Source: Lachnospiraceae bacterium
Lineage (GTDB): Bacteria; Bacillota; Clostridia; Lachnospirales; Lachnospiraceae
NCBI GenBank assembly: GCA_009774345.1
Contig: VSNR01000231.1
Span: 1 to 5,686 of the forward strand
Direction of reading: 5' to 3'
Length of the DNA: 5,686 nt
The notes beneath the pieces are model-generated. The model had not been told where the DNA came from. It ran no database searches and was given only the letters and a program-made list of their open reading frames with translations. How positions within the stretch are numbered: the stretch's first letter is position 1; every line of letters starts with the position of its first letter. A program made the position numbers and the translations under genes. Shown piece by piece: positions 1 through 4,761 of this stretch.

Positions 1-1269
1 CATTTGATCTGCATCTGATAATGTATAATAATACTGCGTTCCGTATGGACTACATAACTGCGGAATAGTAATAACATTTTCCAACTTTTTATCTATATCC
101 GACTTGGGAAAAGACTCTATTAACTCTGATTCAATCCCCTTGCATTCATATTTCGGATTGTCTATTGTATATTCTTTTATGATGTAATTCCCTCCAAATC
201 CATCTCTGCCTTCCCTTGTTCCCAGTCTCCTTTCCGAATCATATGTCACCAGCCGTTCTGGTTCTATGATAACAATACGTCCAAGCATCATATCCGCTTC
301 CTGTTCAGGCAGACAGTCATATTTTATTTTGCCATAATAGATTGTTGGATAAAATTGTGTAATCTGATAATAACCATAATATTCAGCCATTCCATCTGTA
401 TCAGTGGTCATCCCGCTTTTTTCCTCTGTCTGTGGTTCCTTACTGAATATACTCTGTGTCGCAGGAAGTCCTCCACGACATCCAGTCTGGCCGCAATACA
501 GAAGTGATTCGTACAATTCTTCCAGTTCTCTTTTCTGTTGATCTGCATTCATGCCAAAAATGTCCCTAGGAAATGTTTTCTCTAAATGTGTGTAACAAAT
601 TTCCTGTTTTTCATAGCCTTCCATATGCCGCGAAATCATATCATTTAGATCTTTTGTTGAGGCCAGCCTCTCTCCCTGAAAATAAATTTCCCATTGCTCT
701 GTATCATTGTACTCATAAATAATATTCGCAAGCTCTTCCTGCCTGAAATTATTTTCCGGCACTGTTTCATATAAAAATATCTGATCCATGCCACCAATAC
801 TAAAGCAGTCTATCGAAAGATACCTGTATTCATTTTGCCGGTTGGCATACACATCAACCAACTCGATATCCATAAAAGGTGATATTTTCTTGTAATCTAT
901 GAATGTAATGACATCTTTATCCGGTACTGCAATCATATCCCCATATAGGGTCACGCTGTTATTCTCATATTGATATACATACAGCGAATTTTGACCGCAA
1001 TGGTTTGCCAAAAAAGAAATCAGCATTTCTTCAATCCCATCTAAATCAATATCTGCTAACCAAAACTCCCAGCCTCTTCCGCTATCATTCGGCATGATAT
1101 CATGTTCCCACAATATCTCTCTTGATGTCCAGTTAACGGTAAGATACGCGTTAACAGCTGTCTCTTTCTCGCTTTGAAGTTCTGAATGTGTTTGATCTTC
1201 GAATAACATGATACCCCCTAGAACAATACCTATCAGTACTATTGCAATTATCTTAATTTTCGTATTCAA
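1..1269 (-). CDS. Membrane-anchored hypothetical protein, probable gene fusion (3' end outside window)
   Basis: This frame is open for 423 codons from a TTG at 1269 to the left edge, with no stop seen, so the protein is C-terminally incomplete. The start is fixed by a strong GGAGG at 1276-1280, six bases upstream; an in-frame TAG at 1287-1285 excludes a longer form and no in-frame ATG lies between. Residues 5-23 are a hydrophobic segment after two lysines, with no lipobox cysteine, so the protein is probably membrane-anchored and extracellular. Residues 73-81 (DIDLDGIEE) form a DxDxDGxxE calcium-loop-like motif of the FG-GAP/VCBS type common in clostridial surface proteins. After about residue 256 the character changes: residues 257-275 coincide with a fossil of an Imm11-like gene, and residues 290-423 (with LGRIVIIEPERLVTYDSERR) resemble a separate hypothetical family. 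The stop of the decayed gene upstream (1253) overlaps this start by 17 bases, suggesting former translational coupling. Function unknown; the ORF is certain, the fusion likely. Confidence 0.85.
   Translation of the reverse strand, partial: MNTKIKIIAIVLIGIVLGGIMLFEDQTHSELQSEKETAVNAYLTVNWTSREILWEHDIMPNDSGRGWEFWLADIDLDGIEEMLISFLANHCGQNSLYVYQYENNSVTLYGDMIAVPDKDVITFIDYKKISPFMDIELVDVYANRQNEYRYLSIDCFSIGGMDQIFLYETVPENNFRQEELANIIYEYNDTEQWEIYFQGERLASTKDLNDMISRHMEGYEKQEICYTHLEKTFPRDIFGMNADQQKRELEELYESLLYCGQTGCRGGLPATQSIFSKEPQTEEKSGMTTDTDGMAEYYGYYQITQFYPTIYYGKIKYDCLPEQEADMMLGRIVIIEPERLVTYDSERRLGTREGRDGFGGNYIIKEYTIDNPKYECKGIESELIESFPKSDIDKKLENVITIPQLCSPYGTQYYYTLSDADQM
450..501 (-). repeat. Fossil of an Imm11-like gene 3' end (diverged copy of 3687-3636)
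   Basis: Bases 478-501 are identical over 24 positions to 3664-3687 in the Imm11-like gene. The similarity continues downstream on the minus strand to about 450, where the differences seen are all transitions. In the Imm11 frame this piece still reads CIAARLDVVEDFLRHR, against CIAARLDVVESLLRRG in the intact copy. The host ORF reads it in a different frame (LYCGQTGCRGGL). It marks the seam between the two halves of that ORF. Confidence 0.75.
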
Positions 1270-1755
1270 AATACTCCTCCCATTCTATTTCTTTACCAAT
1301 CAGCAAGTCTATTTCTGATATCAATGCACCTTCTGTTATCGTATATGCTTTCCCAAGATTCGCATCACTGCCTTGGGATCCAGACATATTTTCAGAGTAA
1401 CTTTTTGTATTTTTATTTTAAAAATTGCATATAAATTCCAATGTATTAGCACTATTTCCATGCCCTGCATAAAAATTTTTCCCTTCCTGAGCCATAAATG
1501 TTTTAATGTTTTAGGAAAAGCCAAAATACTGTTCCATGTCTTTTGTAAAATTGCCAAAGCTGTTAAAAATGCTTTTTGATGCCGTCTGGGTTCTGTGCGT
1601 TTTATCCTGCGTATATGTTCCCCCAATCGTATCAGATGAATGCATCAAAGTTGCATCATATTTCTTTTTGCGGTATCGCTCAGTGTCTTGTATTCTTCCA
1701 CGATATCTTTGAATTTTTTCTCAACTGCCGGGGTGTTTTCTAATATCTCACAATC
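1253..1755 (-). pseudogene. Decayed gene remnant, unidentified family
   Basis: Three stretches of protein-like sequence lie in order. In the first frame, 1755-1645 reads DCEILENTPAVEKKFKDIVE and on through KTLSDTAKRNMMQL to a TGA. A second frame, open from 1720, carries MHSSDTIGGTYTQDKTHRTQ from 1645 and stops at TAA 1513-1511. That same frame resumes with FMAQEGKNFYAGHGNSANTL, stops again at TAA 1420-1418, then continues with MSGSQGSDANLGKAYTITEG from 1387 and ends in EYFEYEN and TAA at 1255-1253. One frame change and two in-frame stops within otherwise plausible, polar-rich sequence indicate a pseudogene. The 5' part is missing where the plus-strand nuclease gene and its promoter begin. The last 44-codon piece has no ribosome site of its own. 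Its stop overlaps the start of the next minus-strand gene, so it was probably the upstream member of an operon. I do not recognise the family. Confidence 0.6.
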
Positions 1756-1758
1756 TTA

Positions 1759-1787
1759 TTGCACACTACTGCATGGTATGATATACT
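1759..1787 (+). promoter_or_regulatory. Sigma-70/SigA-type promoter for the nuclease-like gene
   Basis: TTGCAC at 1759-1764 and TATACT at 1782-1787 are separated by exactly 17 bases, close to the housekeeping consensus. Transcription would begin near 1794, leaving a leader of only about 15 bases before the ATG at 1809. That short leader argues that translation was meant to begin at 1809 or 1821 rather than at the GTG at 1850. Confidence 0.75.
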
Positions 1788-1800
1788 GAAACAATAAACG

Positions 1801-1811
1801 AAAGGAAAATG
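1801..1811 (+). promoter_or_regulatory. Ribosome site and out-of-frame ATG upstream of the nuclease-like gene
   Basis: AAAGGA at 1801-1806 sits just before ATG 1809-1811, with further in-frame ATGs at 1821 and 1842. This frame reads MLLSMYDFPSHMKK and then runs on to a TAA at 1902-1904. One extra A in the A5 run at 1845-1849 would join it to the long reading frame. The AAAGG core is only three bases from the 1809 ATG and 15 from the 1821 ATG, so which one is used is unclear. Confidence 0.5.
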
Positions 1812-1849
1812 TTACTGTCCATGTATGACTTTCCAAGCCATATGAAAAA

Positions 1850-2800
1850 GTGCCGGCAGCGGATAAAATCTATCTGCGAAGCAGAGTGGACAATAACACG
1901 ATAATTACATTGGAGATCGAAGATAAAATACAGTGGCATCCGGCATTCTGTTCTGCCATGGAGCTGGAACTGCGGGAATATAAAAAATACTTAAGCTATG
2001 AACGTGAACACAATCTTGGCAAAATGCCGTTAAAGATTGATTTCCTTGTCATCAGGAAAAACCCCGGCGTCACGATCAAAAATGACATTGGTGATTTCTT
2101 CCTCGGAAATAATATCTTTGAATATAAATCGCCGGGAGATGACATGAACATCGGTACATTTTACAAAGCACTGTCCTATGCATGTCTGTATAAATCCGAG
2201 GCAGGAAGTGTCAGTGAAATCCTCGACATGGATATCACAGTTTCACTTGTCAGGGAACAGAAACCTGTGATACTGTTAGAACAGCTGGCGGAAAAATATG
2301 AGGTTATCAAAAAGGTCGATGGCATCTATCGGATCAGCGGCCTGTTATTCCCCATACAGATCCTTGCAACAGGAGAGCTTGATCCGAAGACCCATGTATG
2401 GGTTACATCCCTGACACGGACCATAGACAGAATACGAACGCAGAGGCTTCTGAACAGCTGCTCAGAACTTGAGGATGACGAAGACAGACGAAATGCGGAT
2501 TCCGTTGTAAATGTCACATCAGAAGCAAATATAGAACTATTTAAGAGAATGATACAGGAGGGTGATCAAATGTGTGAGGAATTAAAGGAGCTGCTGGCAC
2601 CTGAAATCATGGAGTTTAAAATACGTCTGGCTGAACAGAATGCCAGGCTCACTGATCAGGATATCAAGCTCGCTGATAATGCTGTCAAGCTCGCTGATAA
2701 TGCTGCCAAGCTCGCTGATAAGGATGCCAAGCTCGCTGATAAGGATGCTGAAATAGCAAAACTTAAAAAAGTACTTACTGATGCAGGTATTAAAATATAA
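1850..2800 (+). CDS. PD-(D/E)XK nuclease-like protein with heptad-repeat tail
   Basis: The open frame gives 316 residues from a GTG at 1850. The core shows a PD-(D/E)XK-type arrangement: E38/E40 in a helix (SAMELELRE), D64 in KIDFLVI and E91-x-K93 in FEYKSP, where D, E and K would be the metal-binding and catalytic residues. It resembles a Clostridia family often mislabelled 3-isopropylmalate dehydrogenase; nothing here looks like that enzyme. Residues 100-200 complete a mixed alpha/beta domain. Residues 225-316 are helical and end in four near-identical heptads (272-299), predicted to form a coiled coil for oligomerisation. The GTG has no ribosome site, whereas ATG 1809 or 1821 under the clear promoter would give a natural N-terminus (MYDFPSHMKK then VPAADKIYL) if one A were added at 1845-1849. 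The gene may therefore be frameshifted, phase-variable, or simply start at GTG. It stands alone on this strand between decayed genes and ends at a bidirectional terminator. Nuclease activity is inferred from motif layout only. Confidence 0.75.
   Translation: MPAADKIYLRSRVDNNTIITLEIEDKIQWHPAFCSAMELELREYKKYLSYEREHNLGKMPLKIDFLVIRKNPGVTIKNDIGDFFLGNNIFEYKSPGDDMNIGTFYKALSYACLYKSEAGSVSEILDMDITVSLVREQKPVILLEQLAEKYEVIKKVDGIYRISGLLFPIQILATGELDPKTHVWVTSLTRTIDRIRTQRLLNSCSELEDDEDRRNADSVVNVTSEANIELFKRMIQEGDQMCEELKELLAPEIMEFKIRLAEQNARLTDQDIKLADNAVKLADNAAKLADKDAKLADKDAEIAKLKKVLTDAGIKI
2663..2746 (+). repeat. 21-bp tandem repeat, four units, coding for heptads
   Basis: Four head-to-tail 21-base units (2663-2683, 2684-2704, 2705-2725, 2726-2746) share the core AAGCTCGCTGATAA. 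They encode IKLADNA, VKLADNA, AKLADKD and AKLADKD, and a degenerate half-unit precedes them (AGGCTCACTGATCAGGAT, 2645-2662). Units 1-2 and units 3-4 match each other most closely, suggesting stepwise duplication. Because the unit is 21 bases, gain or loss of units keeps the frame and only changes coiled-coil length. Confidence 0.9.
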
Positions 2801-2844
2801 CGCAGTAAACCGCAATTCTCTTCTTTCCCTTCTCCATAAACGTC

Positions 2845-2884
2845 AAAAATCCTGATATTTCAGCCTAATATCAGGATTTTTGTT
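2845..2884. terminator. Bidirectional rho-independent terminator
   Basis: A perfect 15-bp stem (2845-2859 with 2867-2881) encloses a seven-base loop. The stem ends in five A on the left and five T on the right, so it can stop transcription of the plus-strand nuclease-like gene (stop at 2800) and of the minus-strand block ending at 2890. On the plus strand the T tract continues as TTTTTGTTTT. Confidence 0.9.
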
Positions 2885-2889
2885 TTGCC

Positions 2890-3288
2890 TTATTCCATTT
2901 TACAGAGTAACTTGTCTCTGGAAGCAAATCTGTCATAATAATACACTGCCCTGTCCTCTGTCAGCTTAAATCTCCTCTGCAGCTTTTCAATCACACGTTC
3001 TCTTGGTATTCCCTCCTCCTCATTATCTAAGAAGAATACTTCGATTCCTTGTTCGATTCCCGTTTCCAGCATGATCTGTCCTATGCCCATCACTTTCTTC
3101 ACCTCCTCACGCAGTTCACGGTTCTGTGAAAAGTCAATGTAGTCCGATACGACCTCCATGAAATCCTCCCTGTGCGGATACATGATTGTGTTCAGAAACC
3201 GCAGTAGGTCTTCTGCGTCTCCACGTCTTTTCCCAGTATTGACCGTGCCTGCGTCTGAAACATAAAAAGGAGACTGTAAAGATTTCCA
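2890..3288 (-). pseudogene. C-terminal gene remnant, Rpn/PD-(D/E)XK-transposase-like tail
   Basis: The frame is open from 3288 to the TAA at 2892-2890, with its first ATG at 3183. Coding-like sequence begins before that ATG (about 3240, KRRGDAEDLLRFLNTIM) and has no ribosome site, so the piece is a tail without its original start. It reads YPHREDFMEVVSDYIDF, then ELREEVKKVMGIGQIMLETG, then an acidic linker and EKLQRRFKLTEDRAVYYYDR. The GIEQGIE segment followed by an RF-x-LTE-x-A-x-x-YY helix is typical of C-terminal tails in Rpn-type recombination-promoting nuclease/putative transposase proteins of Firmicutes. The catalytic domain is absent. Its 5' side merges with the out-of-frame end of the gene starting at 3607. 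It may be expressed as a 97-residue peptide from 3183, but that is doubtful. Family assignment is moderate. Confidence 0.5.
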
Positions 3289-3607
3289 TCAAGACAGTAT
3301 GCTTAAAATCCATCCATGCAACAGGCGTATTCTCTGCCACCACTTCCCCAATATCATAGAATACATTCTGTTTCCAGATTTTCTTCATATCGTTTCGTAT
3401 CACCGCCATCTGTTCCGACACCTGCCGCTGCTCTTCTTCGCCGGTCTGTGGAAGTATGCTGAATGTAATGGCCGCACCGTTGTCCCTGTCTGTCCCGATC
3501 TGGATCTCATTCCCAACAGGCTGGTTCTCTGACTGTATCTCATGATACTTTGACCGCAGTGCAAGTATCTGTGTATCTATATACTCATTTTCTCTTATAT
3601 CAGACAA
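3192..3607 (-). pseudogene. Frameshifted, 3'-truncated hypothetical gene (operon partner of Imm11-like gene)
   Basis: The start is TTG at 3607, six bases after GGAGG (3614-3618), which itself lies inside the last codons of the Imm11-like gene. The two genes overlap by eight bases and were clearly co-translated. The frame reads SDIRENEYIDTQILALRSKY and on to ENTPAVAWMDFK at about 3302. There the natural continuation AYCLDGNLYSLLFMFQTQAR lies in another frame, as if one G were lost at AAG|GCA (3304-3302). That second frame runs to a TGA at 3194-3192, but plausible sequence ends near SILG (about 3230). The original frame instead runs to 3134 as an arginine-rich tail (CFRRRHGQYWEKTWRRRR) that looks non-native. 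A normal-length product would probably be around 150 residues, cytoplasmic, with no signal peptide or membrane segment. I do not recognise a named domain. If translated, the product would carry the native N-terminal 100 residues plus an aberrant tail. Confidence 0.6.
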
Positions 3608-4121
3608 GCTGCACCTCCTCTATTGTGATTCCCTGTATTCCGCGCCGCAAGAGGCTCTCCACAACATCCAGTCTGGCCGCAATACAGCTTTTGTCACAGC
3701 CCTTTATCCGAAATACAGCATTGGAAGCAATCTTTTCCTCATCCAGCACCAGCTTTATAATCCTGTTCCCCATGGCGCTGCGCTGTGTTTTCTCTGACAT
3801 ACAGTCCAGTTCCTCTATTATGGAAAGAAAATAGGTCCTGTTGACACCGCTGTCACTCTCCCACAACTTTACACCCTTATATACGATATCCGGCTGATAC
3901 ATTATCACCGCTCTGATGCAGTCTCGTGACATCAGGATGCATGGGCTGCAGATCAGATCCGGGAAAAATCCCTCATCCGGCAAATCCATACTGATGATAT
4001 TCCACCGCGGCAGTGTGTCAATGCCCTCTCTTGTCAACTTTCTGATATCGAGCGCCCTGTTTTTATTGATGTTGTAGGGATTTCTGTTTTTTTCATCCGT
4101 TCCAATCAGAAAATATTTCAT
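3600..4121 (-). CDS. Imm11/DUF1629-like putative immunity protein
   Basis: This 173-residue protein starts at ATG 4121, preceded by AGGAGG (4132-4137); a GTG at 4124 is an equally well-spaced alternative. It opens MKYFLIGTDEKNRNPYNIN. The order of conserved-looking blocks recalls the Imm11/DUF1629 family, whose members neutralise cognate polymorphic toxins: a DLICSPCILMS segment, then IVYKGVKLW, then YFLSIIEELDCMSE, then KLVLDEEKI, and a closing RLDVVESLLRRGIQGITIEE. It has no signal peptide or membrane segment and should be cytoplasmic, where an immunity protein would bind an incoming toxin. The gene is intact, follows the helical-protein gene by 37 bases that contain a hairpin, and overlaps the next gene by eight bases. 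A related 3' fragment occurs at about 501-450. The family call rests on recalled pattern rather than alignment, and the toxin partner is not visible. Confidence 0.65.
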   Translation of the reverse strand: MKYFLIGTDEKNRNPYNINKNRALDIRKLTREGIDTLPRWNIISMDLPDEGFFPDLICSPCILMSRDCIRAVIMYQPDIVYKGVKLWESDSGVNRTYFLSIIEELDCMSEKTQRSAMGNRIIKLVLDEEKIASNAVFRIKGCDKSCIAARLDVVESLLRRGIQGITIEEVQLV

Positions 4122-4144
4122 CACTATGACACCTCCTCTCCAAT

Positions 4145-4175
4145 CGAGTAGTGAAGAGCTATCTTCCCCTACTCG
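4145..4175 (-). promoter_or_regulatory. Intercistronic hairpin upstream of the Imm11-like gene
   Basis: CGAGTAG (4145-4151) pairs with CTACTCG (4169-4175), and GAAGA (4153-4157) with TCTTC (4162-4166), around a GCTA loop. In the minus-strand mRNA this hairpin contains the TAG stop of the upstream gene (4161-4159) and ends seven bases before the ribosome site at 4131-4138. It has no T tract, so it is not a terminator. It could protect mRNA ends, direct processing, or modulate coupling between the two genes. Confidence 0.6.
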
Positions 4176-4761
4176 CGCGCCGGGCACCCGTCAGCTTCTG
4201 CTGACATGCTTCCTCTGGGTGCCCGTGTGCATAGAGAACGACCGCATGATCCATGTAGTCTCCGCAGATTATCCTCAGACTGTCTGCGGCATGGACTCCG
4301 CTCTCTTTTACTGTTTCCAATATCAGACCAGTCAGTGCCTTTATCATCTGAAGCAGCAGAGAATCGTAATACGCTGCGTAATTCTGTCTGATCTGGACCT
4401 GCTCAAAGTGCTGTATCCTGATAAATTTTTCTGCCGCTTTCTCATATAAAAATGCCAGATCTTCTTGAAATCTGTCCTGAAAAAAATCTGCATAATAATG
4501 CGCCGATGCCTCGTGCGTATCCAGATAGAATCCATCGTCAAGAGCATCGATACGCAGTTCCAGCCTGTCCAGAAAAGGCGCATACTGCATCGGACTAAAC
4601 GCGAGATAGTGCAGGATTCCTTTTTGATTCTGCTGCTGCAGGCTTTTGGTTTTTTCTAAGCATTCACAGACGGCAGCCTGAAAATATTCCCAGATTTTCC
4701 TGGAATCTGTATCAAGTATTGTCTGGACTGCGCTGCATGAATCCTGAAATAGTTGTTCCAT
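4159..4761 (-). CDS. Hypothetical helical protein, about 200 residues
   Basis: From ATG 4761 the product is MEQLFQDSCSAVQTILDTDS and onward, 200 residues, mostly amphipathic helix with many aromatic and glutamine residues (for example HYYADFFQDRFQEDLAFLYE and EQVQIRQNYAAYYDSLLLQM). It has no signal peptide or membrane segment. An in-frame ATG at 4818 has a weak AGGA, but its extra 19 residues (MCKERQRNCISVRLTLIPI) are simply the neighbouring gene read in another frame, so 4761 is preferred. No ribosome site precedes 4761, and the start lies 50 bases inside the upstream gene, so this gene was probably joined to it by recombination and may be poorly translated. The C-terminus after VVLYAHG (EEACQQKLTGARRASRGR) coincides with the GC-rich inverted repeat and looks non-native. 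It is followed 37 bases later by the Imm11-like gene. I do not recognise the family; an accessory or second immunity protein is possible from position alone. Confidence 0.65.
   Translation of the reverse strand: MEQLFQDSCSAVQTILDTDSRKIWEYFQAAVCECLEKTKSLQQQNQKGILHYLAFSPMQYAPFLDRLELRIDALDDGFYLDTHEASAHYYADFFQDRFQEDLAFLYEKAAEKFIRIQHFEQVQIRQNYAAYYDSLLLQMIKALTGLILETVKESGVHAADSLRIICGDYMDHAVVLYAHGHPEEACQQKLTGARRASRGR
4181..4225 (-). repeat. GC-rich imperfect inverted repeat at the 3' end of the upstream gene
   Basis: CGGGCACCC (4181-4189) pairs with GGGTGCCCG (4217-4225), and nested GTCAGC (4190-4195) pairs with GCTGAC (4200-4205) around TTCT, leaving an 11-base bulge (4206-4216). It encodes the last residues of the helical protein and, with the neighbouring GCGCGC, is much richer in GC than its surroundings. 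It may be a small inserted element or a recombination scar. Confidence 0.55.

Noticed and set aside
1336..1626. A 96-codon minus-strand frame starting MGEHIRRIKRTEP.
   Set aside because: It is lysine/arginine-rich, has no ribosome site, and is an alternate frame across the decayed gene, whose other frame gives much more protein-like sequence.
1842..1852. A dnaX-type programmed -1 slippery site at the A-run before the nuclease-like frame.
   Set aside because: Only five A precede the G and the phase reads ATG AAA AAG, so the full A-AAA-AAG heptamer is absent and no obvious stimulatory stem follows. A simple indel is more likely, though slippage is not excluded.
2582..2815. A minus-strand frame of 77 codons with repeated ISEL motifs.
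   Set aside because: It is the antisense reading of the 21-bp heptad repeats and has no ribosome site or homology-like features.
1740..2872. CTAATATC occurs at 1740-1747 and 2865-2872, flanking the nuclease-like gene as a possible target-site duplication.
   Set aside because: An 8-base match between two flanks of this size is expected fairly often by chance. The right copy lies in the terminator loop and stem, and no terminal inverted repeats accompany it.
4181..4225. GC-rich inverted repeat as a transcription terminator.
   Set aside because: No T tract follows on either strand, and genes continue in the same direction immediately after.
4126..4449. A 107-codon plus-strand frame opposite the helical protein gene.
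   Set aside because: It lies antisense to a gene with better coding character and includes both inverted repeats; no promoter or convincing ribosome site precedes it.
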